A DNA stretch of 64,000 nucleotides from Lytechinus variegatus (taxonomy: Eukaryota; Echinodermata; Echinoidea; Temnopleuroida; Toxopneustidae), in NCBI RefSeq assembly GCF_018143015.1, contig NC_054742.1, forward strand, positions 60,892,853-60,956,852. The letters run 5' to 3'. The notes under the pieces were generated by a model. That model searched no databases, was not told the DNA's origin, and saw only the letters and a program-made list of their open reading frames with translations. This document shows, in pieces, positions 1-11,735 of the stretch. The translations under genes and the position numbers were made by a program. The stretch's first letter is position 1, and each line of letters opens with the position of its first letter.

Positions 1-334
1 TTGCTGTGAGCTTCTTCAATAGCAACTGCATCCAACTTTCCTTTTCTAAGCAATGAGCTCTTTGTGCAAGTATGATGCCCACTCCTTGGGCTTGACCACA
101 GATATGCAAATTAGGGGTTACACTCCTAACATGCCTAATAGGGGTGTTACTCATATATTCTTAAAGGTAAATTTTGGGAACTTATTCTGACTATTAGCCG
201 CCGTAACACTTAGGAATCCATTAAGTCGGAGTATACATATCTCACCATAGTCATCTAATGCCAGTGCCAAGCGCTTGCTGATTTTGTTAGAATTACATCT
301 AAACACATGGATCACTTTTTGAAGTCATTGTGGC
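1..334. other. Window start, no gene seen
   Basis: AT-rich sequence with short inverted bits around 100-160, where ATTAGGGG/ACTCCTAA is followed by CCTAATAGGGGTG. No coding signal, RNA gene or clear repeat boundary is visible. It may be the flank or decayed start of the repeat that follows. Confidence 0.4.
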
Positions 335-339
335 ATGAT

Positions 340-1024
340 TATCATACGCATCTCACTAATGAAATACTGCGAGCGCGAATCGCGAGCTGAAAATCTAGGC
401 AATTCAGACATGAAGAGGGGCATTGTAAGGCTTGTTTGTAGGTATTCACTAAGACCCCACGTATTTCACAAACCAAATGATGCGAGCGCGAAGCGCGAGC
501 TGAATTTTGTTGATATTCAGATCAGAAAAATTGACATTTTACGGACTGAATTTAGGAGTTCATGAAGAGCAGAAATCTCACCAATCCACTAATGCGAACG
601 TTAGAACGGACAGGAAATGTTTTTATATTAAGACTTTAATAGGGCAATAACTTTCAGTAGTCATGAAAAAGAAGAATATAACTACTTAAAACAATAAAAA
701 CTCTAATTGCGAGGAAATATATTATTTTGTTGTATATTATTTTGAAAACAGCAGGTTTATATATCTCGTTAAACAGTCTATGCGAGCACCAGGAACAATG
801 AAGACACAATTAAGCAAATAATGTTTCATAAAGTTGTGAAAAAATGTTTCTTATGTTACCTAACATAATATAATATAACACTATAATAAACAACAATTTC
901 TTCTTTTCCCACTACGTTTCTCTTCCTTTTTCCCTCTTTTTCTCCTTTCCCCCGTTTTTTTTTTGCCAGCCGATTGGGGGGGGGCACGTGCCCCCCCATG
1001 CCCCCCCCCCCCGTAGTTACGCCA
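340..1024 (+). repeat. GCGAGC-core dispersed repeat, copy 1 (non-autonomous DNA-transposon-like)
   Basis: Units with the core GCGAGCGCGAAGCGCGAGCT followed by GAAA/GAATTT occur near 370 and 481. A degenerate unit sits near 780. The element closes with a pyrimidine-rich stretch, a run of G, CACGTGCCCCCC, more C and GTAGTTACGCCACTG at about 1010-1024. The same 3' end recurs at 28800-28850, so this is one repeat family. The CGCCACTG end, with GGCGGATCC-type 5' ends on other copies, suggests hAT-like terminal repeats (inference). The small open frame at 335-565 covers repeat units and is not a gene. Confidence 0.6.
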
Positions 1025-1149
1025 CTGTGTATGATACAGGATTTTCATTCGTGCCAACACTCATTAATTCACTTCACTGGCTTCCTTTGTAACGGGGAAT
1101 TATGTTAAAATTTCTTTTTATTTTCTACATAAAACTGAATAAACAGACT

Positions 1150-1400
1150 CCAGAGCCGGCTATTTGACTTTGAATTTATACACCAACTATAGAACACTTA
1201 GAACGGCCGAAGGCGAATAGCCGGGGAGGCGGGTCTTTCCGGGCGTTCGCCCCCCCCCCCCTAAAAAAAATAAAAAAAAAAACGGCCCCAAAAAGAAAAA
1301 AGGGGAGGAAAAAAGAAAAAAGCGAAAGGAGAAAAGAAGGAAGAAGGTTAGAGCTTTATTGTTTTTTTTCTTTCTTTTTTTTTTTTTTGTCAAGTATACA
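1150..1400. repeat. Low-complexity C/A/purine tract
   Basis: Poly-C at about 1250-1261 is followed by A-rich and GGAAAA-type purine DNA, then a T run at about 1370-1388. The minus-strand frame across it encodes only K/F-rich low complexity. It is probably a decayed repeat end. Confidence 0.55.
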
Positions 1401-2059
1401 TGAGTGTAAAAACTATTAAAAGTATTTTTATTGCATTGACACTTGCATTGTTAATGAATATGTAATGTTATCCTTACTTAGTTCTTTGTCTATACGATGC
1501 AAGCATATTTTCCGCTTTTCCACACTGACAGAGACCTTTGTTTTGTTTTTTATTTGTATGTTTTCTTTATTTGAATACGGGATAAAGAAAACTGCTTTCA
1601 GCCGCAAGGCTGTTTTCAGCAAGTCCGTACATAAAAGTTGAAAAACATAATTATAAATCATGAACAAAATAATAAATATAAACATTTGAACAGACATAAG
1701 TTACATTGTACATGACAAAAATAAAGATTTGAGATAAAAGAATAAGAACTAAAAAAAAATTTAAAAAATATATAAATATATACACATTAAAAACAAACAA
1801 AAGTACAATCAATATACATGATAAAAAAATGAAAGCAATACAATGGTCAGAAATCTCAGAGTCAGTAACAATTGCGGAAATATATTTTGGATGCATTTTT
1901 TAAAGCCTAGTATTGTTTGTGTTCTTACAGATTGAGGGGGGGCGGGTTTTGAATAAAATGCTGGCAAGATATAAAGAGCTATTTTCAAATAATTGGTGTG
2001 GGGTTTAATTTGGAAGATGAATATACTGTTCGACATTTCTAAGTGAATGTTTCGTGCCC
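1401..2059. other. AT-rich intergenic DNA
   Basis: Several short minus-strand frames (for example 1428-2087) are hydrophobic by AT bias, with no recognisable domain. No RNA gene or repeat boundary is seen. Confidence 0.4.
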
Positions 2060-2562
2060 TTAAAGGGGAAGTTCCACCTGACAACAAAGTTTATGGTAAA
2101 AATAGCAGAAAAAGTAATAAAAATATTGCCGAAGGTTTGAGAAAAATCCATCAAATAATTAAAAAGTTATTAGAATTTCAATTATTTGATTTGTGACGTC
2201 ATATGCGAGCAGCATCCCTACATAGCGAATGGTAAAAATCAATGTAATGTCATTTTCTCAGAAAACTGAAAATGGTTTTCACTGTAACTTTTGTATATCA
2301 ATAGACAAATCGTTTCAACACCCGATCATGAAAAGAAAACAAAATTAAGTCATCAGGAACCATACCAAATTTGAAATTCATACATTTTATATTACATAAC
2401 ACATGGGGCAGCTGCTCGTTTATGACGTCACAAATCCAAAATTTTGAACTCTAATAACTTCTTACTCTTAACGGATTTTCTTCAAACCTTCACCAATATT
2501 TTTTACTATTTTTTCTGCTATTTTTACAACAAAGTTTTCTTCAGGGTGAACTTCCCCTTTAA
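2060..2562. mobile_element. MITE with ~150 bp inverted repeats and TTAA ends
   Basis: The left end reads TTAAAGGGGAAGTTCCACC and the right end is its complement (GGTGAACTTCCCCTTTAA). The inverted similarity runs about 150 bp inward, including blocks around GTGACGTCAT, AGCAG and a TTTGAGAAAAATCC block. Both outer edges contain TTAA, the target used by piggyBac-type elements. No open frame is present, so it is a non-autonomous MITE. The superfamily is inferred from the ends only. It abuts a LINE relic on its right. Confidence 0.8.
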
Positions 2563-3600
2563 TTGTAAGTTTTGAGTCTAGCACATTTGGAAGCAGATTA
2601 TTTAATAGCTTGAATAGCAAAGTGACGAGGTCTTTCTTTAACTTTACATTTAAGCAGTCAACAGAAACAGTCTGATAAAGAAGTGTTCTACTGTAGCGAC
2701 AATCCACCTGTAGAATTATCCTCAATGCTCTGATTTGGAGGATTTGAAGCCGTTTCAGAGAAATTGAATCAGGTTTCATCCACACAGTGTGTTAATAGTC
2801 GAAATGGGGGTTAATCATTGTCTTATACAAAAGAGTAGCAGTGGGTATGTCTATATATTGTCGGATTCTCCTCAACATAAAGAAACTTCGTAGGACTTTG
2901 GATCGGACACCGTCAATGTATGGTCGCCAAGTTAATTCCTTATCAATAACGATACCCAAACAATTGCAGCTTTCTGTACTCTTTCCAGAACTTGGTCATT
3001 AATCCGGACATTGACATTGGCATATAGATTGGTCTCACGCTTCGAGCCTATAATGACCAGCTTACACTTTTTTAACAATCAACAAAAGCTCATGTGTATT
3101 AACCAATCTTGAATAGAGGCCAGGGTCTTCGTTTACCATATCTTGCATTCGAGTAGGATCTCTAGATGATACATAAAGACAGGAATCGTCTGCAAAAAGT
3201 GATATGTTACAATATTTTATTACTTTGGGGAGATCGTTCATGTATAGTATGAAAAACAAAGGCACAAGAATACTCCCTTGAGCAATTCCACATTGTACAA
3301 TTTGTTCAGTGGATTAATTTCCATTTACGACAATTTTCTGGTTCTAAACTGAAAATAATTTAGAATCCATCTTAAACAATTTCTATCAAATCCATAACAT
3401 TTTAATTTTTAAGCAATATCTCGTGGCTAATCATATCAAATGCCTTTTTCCCAGTCTAATGCAACAAGGGCAACTTACTCACCTATATCAAGTTATTTAG
3501 TAATATTTTCAGTCAGATTTAGAAGAGCAAGGCTTGTTTGAAAGTTTGGACGGAAACCAAATTGGTTTGGAATAAGTATGTCATTCTCATTTAGATATTT
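2563..3600 (-). pseudogene. Decayed LINE reverse transcriptase 3' part (CR1/L2-like)
   Basis: Read on the minus strand, 3265-3062 encodes an RT palm segment: PLFFILYMNDLP, about 18 residues, then FADDS, the catalytic Asp pair. Further on, frames around 2950-2570 encode typical post-RT motifs such as RLQILQIRALRIILQ and CLNVKLKKDLVTLLFKLLN. Upstream, 3360-3540 reads as thumb/finger fragments (AFDMIS-type) with frameshifts and stops. There is no intact ORF, and the 5' part is missing. The end of the 2468-2785 frame is actually MITE sequence, not LINE. The clade is suggested by motif spacing only. Confidence 0.75.
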
Positions 3601-3659
3601 AACTTTAAGTTTTATTAACTTAAGGTTTTATGCGTCTATTAAGAAATTTACTACCATTA
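3601..3659. other. Junction between LINE relic and satellite
   Basis: Short AT-rich spacer. Nothing recognisable. Confidence 0.3.
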
Positions 3660-5140
3660 TTATAAATGCAAAGCTATGCTTAACCAAAGCCCTTTGCTGA
3701 AAACCTTGCAATTACCTGAATTATAGCCTAATGACTACATAAAACATAGTGCTTCAGTAAACTTAATGTATAAACAAATATGCGTAAACAAAAACCTTAT
3801 CATAAAGAATACTGTAATAAGCAAAGCTTTATGCGTTAACGGAAAACCTTGGATTAAAAAACCTTATACTTGACCAAGCATTATGCTAAAAACCTGAAAC
3901 TTGACCAAATCCTTTGCTAAAAACATTGTCTAAAAACCTTATACTTGACCATAACCTTATGCTAAAACTTAATGCTTAAAAACCTTATGCTTGACCAAAA
4001 CTTTATATTCAAAACATTATGCTTGACCCAAACCCTAGGCAAAAAACACTATCCTTGACCAAGACTTTGTGTAATAACATTATGCTTTACTAAAACTTTA
4101 TGCCTAAAACCTTTAATTTAACAAAAAACCTAATGCTTAAACTCTGTATGCTTAAAATCTTACACTTCACTAAAACCATAAGCTTAAAAATCTTACACTT
4201 TACAAGACCTTAAACCTTTGGCGGTATTCTGAAAGCTCAATTAGTTCTTAGTTAATGCTTGAAAGCCTTATGCTTAACCAAAACGTTATGTTAAAAGCAT
4301 TATGCTTGACCGAAACCCTATGCAAAAACCTCTATCGTTGACCAAGACATTATGCAATAACATTATGCTTGGCCAAAACCTTCCGCTCAAAAACCTTATA
4401 CTTCACCCAAACTTTATGCTAAAAATCCCTATGGCTAACCAAAACCTTATGCTTAAAAACCTTATACTTAACAAAACCTAATGCTTTAAAAACCTTATAC
4501 TTAGCCTAAAACTTATGCTTAAAACCTTTTACTTAGCAAAACCTTATGCTTAAAAACCTTATACTTAGCAAAAAACTTATGCTTAAAAACCTTATACTTA
4601 ACCAAAACCTTATGCTTAAAAAACCTTAAAACCTTATACTTAGCAAAACCTTATGCTTAAAAACCTTATACTTAGCAAAAAAACTTATGCTTAAAAACCT
4701 TATACTTAACCAAAACCTTATGCTTAAAAAACCTTATACTTAGCAAAACCTTATGCTTTAAAAACCTTATACTTAGCCAAAAACTTATGCTTAAAAACCT
4801 TATACTTAGCCAAAAACCTTATGCTTAATAACCCTATACTTTGCCCAAACCTTATGCTTCACTAGAACCTTATTTGTTAAAAACCATGTATCTAACCAAA
4901 ACCTTATGCTTGTCTAATAACCTTATGCTTGACCAAATTCTTAGGCTCAAAAACCTTATATTTAGCCAAAACTTTATGCTTAAAAATCTTATGCCTGACT
5001 GAAACCTTATACTTAAAATCTTATACTTAAACTTAACCAAAACCTAGTGCTTAAACACCGTATGCTTAAAATCCCACACTTCACTAAAACTTTAAGCTTA
5101 AAAATCTTATACTTTACAAGACCTTTTAAGCGTAAGCGCT
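3660..5140. repeat. Tandem satellite, ACCTTATGCTTAA-type units
   Basis: About 1.5 kb of short diverged units built on AACCTTATGCTTAAAA alternating with ACCTTATACTTAGCC. The basic period is about 15-16 bp and the higher-order period about 31-32 bp. Units are most regular from 4440 to 4830 and diverge toward both edges. The block TTTGGCGGTATTCTGAAAGC appears inside the array near 4217 and again just past its end near 5150, so a larger duplication or two adjoining arrays is likely. No coding capacity. Confidence 0.9.
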
Positions 5141-5910
5141 TAAAACCCTTTGGCGGTATTCTGAAAGCTCATTAGCATTTTGGTATTCTAAAAGTGATAC
5201 TTTCCTTATTTTGCAGGGGTGCGTTGCGTGCACTTGCATAAGAACGCGTTAAGACCGCGCAAAGACTTAATTGAGCAGTAACGAGAATTTGGTTTTCTGA
5301 AAAGTCTCGGAGCGAACAATTAGCAGACTTTCCCATGGGAAAATAATGGTGATAAAAGGTCCATTAAGTTTCATAATCTCATAAGCTGGCTTCTTTTCCG
5401 TTTGATTCTACGGCGAACCCTCTGCTTGCCATTGTCCATTTTTCTCTAATACGCGGATGAGTGCTCTTGCCATTCAAGATGCCAGCGTGACCTTTGCGGC
5501 GAAAACGGACGCGGTCGCTTTTATCAGTCAGTCTGCAAGCCCATGTGTTAATGAGCAAAATTTATCAGTCCAAGTCCTCTCTTGGCTGAATTCATATCCC
5601 TTCAAAATCTCGTGAATTGTGAGACTTTTTGCTCAAAGAATTATACCTTTTTCTCTTTGAGTAAAATTGATTATTCTTGTACCATGGGAAGAAGTAAACG
5701 TTACTCTTTTGTATTGCTTATTTCTTTTGAATAAACTATTATGATCAATAAGTGAACTTCAGGCCTGAAAAGATGCTTCAAATGGTGATTTCTTCCTTTT
5801 TTTTCTCTTGCGAATTGTGCAAAATTTTGTGTTTTAGGCACAAATATTAATATTATCTGAAAGCTCAAACTCTCTACTTTCATACAATGTGACTCTTAAT
5901 ATTTGACACC
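5141..5910. other. Unassigned intergenic DNA
   Basis: The GGCGGTATTCTGAAAGC flank of the satellite is followed by moderately GC-richer DNA (5210-5560). No open frame over 60 codons and no RNA motif are visible. TATTCTGAAAG and TTTTCTGAAAAG fragments suggest decayed repeats. Confidence 0.35.
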
Positions 5911-6215
5911 TTTTAGATGGGTCAGCAGCCAGCTTTTTCCATCAAGATGCAAGATGATATTTCTGAAATTTCTGAGTAGCATAAAATCTAGAGTTCTGAT
6001 TGGCTGAATAAGGTTTTCACAACAGGCGCGGGTAATTTGAAGAGAGATTACCACATAGTGAGTGTGACCTTGCTGAGGAAAAGTGAGGGGGAACATTGGA
6101 ATTTGAGTGGGTGCGTGGTCTCTAGCTATGACCAATTAGAGCGCAGTATTTTTTTTTAGTTGCTAAATGTACATGCACTTGGCCTATGCAAAGCTGGCTG
6201 CTGCCCCATCTAAAA
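5911..6215. mobile_element. ~305 bp MITE with ~26 bp inverted ends
   Basis: The left end TTTTAGATGGGTCAGCAGCC plus AGCTTT is matched by AAAGCTGGCTGCTG plus CCCCATCTAAAA on the right. The ends are near-perfect complements with one T/G difference. The interior has no coding potential; the minus frame at 5896-6135 merely runs through it. The superfamily cannot be told from the ends. TA-rich flanks are compatible with a TA or TAA target. Confidence 0.8.
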
Positions 6216-6394
6216 AAATATCTTGTTATAACAATTATATCATATTAAAGATAAATTCCAGTTGTGGTAACGATTTCAAAATGAGTTCGTACAGAAATGA
6301 CCACCAAAGTGTCTGTTTGTATAAATAAAAAAATTGTGCCAAAGGATTCTGAAAGAAATTGTGTAATTGCTGAGAAATAAGCAAATAAGCACGG

Positions 6395-8137
6395 GATTCG
6401 GACCCGGGGGGGCACTTACATTGGCGAGTGGATACCATGCGCGACCAAAAAACACGTAAAAAGGATGTCTTTTTCAAGATAGGGAACGTTACGTATGTAA
6501 CGTAGGGTGTCAAAATCACTAAAATAATGAAAAAGGGTATCTATTTTGCTAGGAAAGTTACGTGTTTAGGGTAAAATTTGCGAGGGTATAAAAAAAATCA
6601 AGACTAAAATGTTTTATAAAGGATGTACTTTTTGCCCCAGGAGTGAACACTACGTGTTTAGAGTACGATTTGCGCGAGTGGGGCTGTACTAAACCCAATG
6701 ATGTAGGTAAAGGAAAAACCGACGTCCGTGCATATCATCGAAATATCGTTGTCAGTGGCGTCGATCCATTTTTCAGATGGGGGGGGCAAAATCCTGAATC
6801 AACGTTCCAATGGCGCTCGATCACACAAAAATTAATGCGAGCGTGAAGCGCGAGCTGAAATTTTTTTAAGTATAATGACGTGAAAACAGGAAAGAGGTTC
6901 CTGTTTAGGACTGTTTGTAGTAACTCATAAGGAGGATAGATGCATGTATCTAACTACACAGATAATGCGAGTGCCGAGAACGAGCTGAAATTTCTTTATA
7001 TTCTGACCTGAAAACTTGATATTCTAAGCATTTTTGGTACCAATGACTAAGATGGGTATCTAAAAGAACAGTAGATGCGAGCGCGATGCGAGCTGAAAAT
7101 TTTCTTCCTATTATATCCACTTCTGAAATCAATTTGCACACAATATTCGCACATCAAGCTTTCATTCATTTTTTGTTTTATTAATTGTTATATCAAAATT
7201 CTCAGCTCGCGCTGCGCGCTCGCATTGTTTGATTTGTGTTATACCTATCAACTTTGGAAATTCTTTCCAAAATTTGTCATAATGCTCTTTTATCATGTCA
7301 GTATATCAAAAAATTAAGCTCAGATGCTTCGCGCTCGCATTTAATTGCTTGAGACACACAGCTTGTTCTTTATTTAAATAAAAACGCGCTTAGACAGTCC
7401 AGTTTTCAGGTCGGAATATCAAAAATTTTGAGCTCGAGCTTCGCACTCTCATTATTTATTGCTGATATCCTCTTCATTAATCACTAGAAACAGTCCTAAT
7501 TGAGTCCCTTTTCACGTTACTATAATCAAATTTCGGCTCGCGCTTCGCGCTCGCATTGTTTAGTTGGATACTGTTTTTCACGATTATAAAAACTGCTCAG
7601 AATCTTCAGTTCTAAGGACATAAAATATCAAAGAATTTTAGCTCGCGCTTCGCGCTAGCATTATATATTAAGACCACATGAGATACCTTATCTTGTTTAT
7701 AAGGCTAGCATATATTTAAAACTTCAGTCTTTAGTTAGGACTACCCCCTGAAAAACCACCAAAAAAAATCAGATTATAGCGGCTAATTGAGAAAAATTTT
7801 GATGAAAATATTTTCGGCTCCCCCCCCCCTATTGGCGAAAGCTGGGTCCGCCCCTGTATATATATATATATAGATATAGGCATATGTGTGTGAGATTGTT
7901 GGTTTTGTGTGATCGAGCGCCTTTGGAAAGTTGATTCATGATTTTGCCCCCCCCCCCCATCTGAAAAATGGATCGACGCCCCTGTTTACACGATAATACT
8001 TGTTAAGGGTGCATTTTCAGAATATGAAAATACGTGTTTAGGGTGCTTTTCCGGGATGCTTTTTGAGATCTCATTGTCGCGCATGGTATCCACTCGTGAA
8101 TGGAAGTGCCCCCCCCCCCCTTCCCCGGGTTCGGGTC
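6395..8137. mobile_element. Outer TIR element enclosing a second element
   Basis: The left terminus (GGACCCGGGGGGGCACTTAC, GCGAGTGGATACCATGCGCG) is matched in inverse by the right terminus (CGCGCATGGTATCCACTCGT, GTGCCCCCC, CCCCGGGTTCGGGTC). Internal blocks containing ACGTGTTTAGGGT also recur inverted near 6560-6660 and 8020-8050. It encloses the element at 6753-7984, giving a nest of two TIR elements. The related end GGAAGTGCCCCCCCGGGG occurs near 16175-16190. No ORF is supported. Confidence 0.7.
6753..7984. mobile_element. Inner palindromic TIR element, ~80 bp ends, with opposed GCGAGC units
   Basis: The left end CAGTGGCGTCGATCCATTTT leads to CAGATGGGGGGGG and AATGGCGCTCGATCACAC. The right end is the inverse (GTGTGATCGAGCGCC, CCCCATCTGAAAAATGGATC, GACGCCCCTG). 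The ends match over about 80 bp. Inside, GCGAGC-core units point rightward in the left part (6836, 6965, 7077) and leftward in the right part (about 7205, 7330, 7430, 7540, 7645). The right part also contains GCGGACCCAGC inverted near 7845-7855, the terminus of another copy, so this is a composite. CAG..CTG ends are hAT-like, but the flanking 8-mers do not match. Confidence 0.75.
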
Positions 8138-8985
8138 AAGCGTCGGGCCGACATTCAAAACAATGATTAATAGATCTTCAGCTTTATCATGATTTAAAAA
8201 TCATTTGGGCTCAAAGAGAAATTAAGTGTAAAAACGACTTTTGTTGCATGTAAATAATTATTTTATTTCATGTTTTAGATCAAAAGTTTCCCCTATATTA
8301 CAACATTTTTTTTTATCCAAACACATTACCTGAAAGAATTATTTTACTTTTAAGTATAAAGATACCCAAAACATGATATTTGGTCAATATTTAGAGCAGC
8401 AATGGCAAAATAAAATGAAGTGTTTTGGTCCGCACCAAGCTCATAAACAATGCAAAAATACTCTAGTCGTGAATATCACTTGGATAAAAGAAGGAAAAGA
8501 CATTTTTTTAGGGCTTGCCGACTGACTGTTATCTTTCCTTTTGACTTCCCCGATTGGCTCTCCAATAAGATGTTTTTGCATGAGCGCCCTCCATGTTCAC
8601 AATATCTGCGTTTTAGGCAAACTTTTGAACACCCGATGTGTCTAGTCTAGTGGCATATATTTTCCAAAGGTAGGCCTACTGTACGCTAGTCTCACATTTT
8701 AAAAAAATATAATTTCTCGTTTCAGGTTTCAGTATAGTGACAAGTTCAATTGGATTTAGATTTCTTTAATACAATAATTAAGCTTTAGTACAAGCATGTT
8801 GTTTTATTTTGAAGAATATATATATTGACTTTCTAAAAGTAAATGTTTAGGCGCGGTACAGATTTTTTTTCATCACACTGAGCCCGATTTTTTTTCGATC
8901 AGTGAATTATTTAGTTGAATACACTTCTTGTTCATGATCACAAATATTGACCAGAATGTTCAAATTTTAGAACAAATACATAAAA
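8138..8985. other. AT-rich intergenic DNA
   Basis: No gene is supported. The 66-codon frame at 8450-8650 lacks splice or domain evidence. Confidence 0.35.
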
Positions 8986-8989
8986 TTAA

Positions 8990-9215
8990 AAAAAGATTAG
9001 CTTGCGCTTCGCGCTCGCACCATTTAAATAAGGATTACATGTATTATGTTGATTTATAAGAATAAAGCTAAGAAGTTAAGAAGTTAGGATTACCTCTTCA
9101 AAGAAAGAAACAAAAATCAACTGCGAGCGGCCGATCGGGTAAAATATGGCTGAAAAAAAATCCGCCCGCCCACCCCCCCCCTCCCCTCCATTGACGAAGG
9201 CTGGATCCGCCCCTG
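8990..9215 (-). repeat. GCGAGC-core repeat fragment, minus orientation
   Basis: GCTTGCGCTTCGCGCTCGCA near 9000 is the core in inverse. The copy closes at about 9190-9215 with poly-C, GACGAAGGCTGGATCCGCCCCTG, the inverse of the family's CAGGGGCGGATCCAGC 5' terminus. A poly-C tract nearby (9272-9286) belongs to the same kind of sequence. It is 3'-truncated relative to the copy at 27428-28851. Confidence 0.6.
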
Positions 9216-9339
9216 CTCGTCTCCAATTTTTACCCATTTAGTCAGGCAGATGATGTCTACAGTCTCTGGAGCCCCCCCCCCCCCCCGGCACAGGCCCAAA
9301 GAGGCCAGCCCCTTCCCCATTTGCGGCTCAAAATAATAT

Positions 9340-9546
9340 GTCATACCGAGGTTTTACCTGACTGATAAGAAAGCACGAATGCCTGTGAGCAAGCAACCAG
9401 GGGACCGACGGCTTAAGGTCCTCTCCGAGGGACCTGGTAATGAGGATAAATGCCTTACCAAAGGGCACTAGCGCACCTTAGGAATCGAACCCGGGTCACC
9501 GGAATCCGAAACCCCCGCTCTACCGACTGAGCTATCGCGCCTCCTA
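9340..9546 (-). mobile_element. tRNA-derived SINE
   Basis: On the minus strand from about 9546 the sequence has a tRNA-like head. GCGCGATAGCTCAGTCGGTA is the A-box region, a D-arm-like GAGCG follows, and GGTTCGATTCC is a canonical B box near 9490. A non-tRNA body follows with GGTAAGGCATTTATCCTCAT and GGTCCCTCGGAGAGGACC. The head lacks matching acceptor and T-stem halves, so it is a pol III promoter-bearing SINE rather than a working tRNA gene. SINEs of this build are common in deuterostomes. The exact family is unknown to me. Confidence 0.8.
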
Positions 9547-9699
9547 ATCTGCCTAAAGGGAGGAGAAAAAAGGGAAACGGGGAAGGAAATGATAAAAAGA
9601 AGAACAAAGATAGGAAGATGGAGAAAAATGAATGAAACAATGAATTAATGGAGGAAAATTTCAGATCATTAAACTAATCAGCCGAGTGCTGCATCGATT

Positions 9700-9745
9700 C
9701 ATGATAACACGAATTGCTTCGGCTCATGCGACGCGCTTGCATTAT
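9700..9745 (-). repeat. GCGAGC-core fragment
   Basis: CGGCTCATGCGACGCGCTTGCATT is a diverged inverse core unit with flanks like those of the longer copies. Confidence 0.4.
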
Positions 9746-9829
9746 TTTGATTAGTGAGATATACGTATCCTATTCCTCAATACCACAAACAGTCTTTGTT
9801 GGAAATACCCCAGGGAGTGGAAAAAGTGC

Positions 9830-9962
9830 ATACAATGTGTGCGGGCATGCCAGGATGGTAAACGGGGTAAATTAGGCCTGTATGTAAAGCCCTTAGAGAA
9901 ACCGTAATAAGCGCTATATAATATTATTATTATCATTGTTTTTGTTATTATTATGATACTTA
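9830..9962 (+). mobile_element. SINE 3' tail with ATT microsatellite
   Basis: GGATGGTAAACGGGG, then CCTGTATGTAAAGCCCTT, AGAGAAACCGTAATAAGCGC and TATATAATATTATTATT. Poly-ATT following a conserved AGCGCTATATAA-like 3' tail is typical of invertebrate SINE or LINE 3' ends. The head is missing. It lies 300 bp from, and opposite to, the SINE at 9340-9546, so it is probably an independent insertion. Confidence 0.6.
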
Positions 9963-11735
9963 TTACTATTTTTATTATTATTAAATGGGGTTTATACTAT
10001 TTTCTCTGGAAAATTATGCTTCTTTCTAAATATGATATCATAATCTATCGAAATATTAAAGTTTTTTGTTTAAAAAAAAGAACGTCAGAATATTGTTCCA
10101 ATCGCAGATATTTAGAATTTGTTCCATTCACCATGCCTGGACCTCAACATTTTGTGCTTACTCTACTGGCCTATATAACATATTTCCAACGCTTTACATT
10201 GGTATTAGTAATAGTTGAGTTAGATACCCATCGTGATCAAAGTTAAATAAAATGAAAACCAAGCGGTTGTCAGCAATTAGCCATTTTCAAGGGTAGATTG
10301 GATTGAACAATTAACCACCCCTCTCCATCTTCCCCCCCCCCCTCTCTTATGTCTTAATTGTTCTTTTTATAGTCCCTTCCAGAAATCCAGAGGTGAAGGT
10401 GACACTTGACCTCCTTTTTTTATTCGAAAGAATAATATTGTTCAAGCTCATGCATCTTCCATGTCTGAGGCGAGGTGATCATTGTACGTCACTTGTCGTA
10501 TTAGATCATGATTATATTTGTGGGTACTCCAGGGTCTTTTTAAAAATTAATATTCATTTATTCATGTATGAATAAAATCATTACTATTCATACATTTTCA
10601 CGTCCTTAATCGTGTATTCTTTTTAATGACTGTCATAAACCAGGTGGGGATATCGTGACAGATATGTAATACCTTTTACCGAAACGGAAAGTGCGCTATA
10701 CTGTATAATATGAATAAGATACCTTGGTCCTGATTTATGGACCAAGTCTATCATAAGACTATATCGTCTCTTTGGGCTATTCATTTAAGGCAAATGTTAA
10801 ATCCATGTTATTCTCAGAGTATTTGAAGTACATTTTCTGTATCATTGTTTCAGTTTTTCAGAACTCACTCTTTCTTTGATATTATTATCACCATTATGAC
10901 CATAATCATCTCCATATAGCTTTCATCTTGACCATTGTAACCATCATATCATCTCCATATGAACTGATGTTTTTCGTATAAAAAATATACCCATTTTCTG
11001 CCGTATCTTTGTATTTAGTGGTGTAATGAGCCAAAATGTTGAGGGGGCTTAATATTGCGTATCGCGTGAAATTCAGTATCAAGAAGTTGAAAAATGTCGA
11101 CATTTTTGTTACAAAAATCCAAGTTTGTGATAGATTTTGTCATAATATTCGGAAAATGATTTAATTTTACACCCTTATCCATTTCCTTTTTTTTCTTGGT
11201 CGTGAAATCATTTTTTTTTTAATTATACGCCCATGAATGTATTTAATTAGTCTAATGAGTTTTAATCTGGGGTTGTCAATTTTTTAAAGCTATCTGCTTA
11301 TGATGACAACCCCGGCTAACTTTAAATGTTATATCATGTTGGTAGTGGATGATATTTTTTTAGTAAATTAATTCTATGATTCATACCAAAAACAGTAACT
11401 TGTTATTGTATGAAAATGTTCTAGAAGAATTATATGAATGTATGCAGAATCTAGTCAAATCAAATATCGGGATTTTATTGAATTAAGTGCTTCTTTATTT
11501 TTTTTCATTTATACCATTTCTTCGTAAGGTTTTGAGCATGGAAATGGTTTACATTTGGAATGTCTGACAAAAAGGATTGATATGAATTTTCAGTTTGGAT
11601 TTTTGTGACCTGCTTTTATCAACCATGTCCTCCGATAACTGAATAATTTGTTGTAACTTTAAAAGTATGACGAAGAATGAATCAGGATAGAGGATTCGCG
11701 GTACACAAGGTAGCCCAATGTTGTCGTTGTGTCAT
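9963..11735. other. AT-rich intergenic DNA without genes
   Basis: Short frames (9953-10246, 10393-10575, 10906-11103) carry no domain or splice evidence. Poly-C/T near 10330 and a short inverted pair (GGGGTTGTCA near 11270, TGACAACCCC near 11300) may be repeat remnants. Confidence 0.4.

Noticed and set aside
3660-5140. Telomere-like repeat
   Set aside because: Units are AACCTTATGCTTAA-type with a 15-32 bp period, not TTAGGG.
9472-9546. Functional tRNA gene
   Set aside because: A and B boxes are present, but stems do not close and a SINE body follows.
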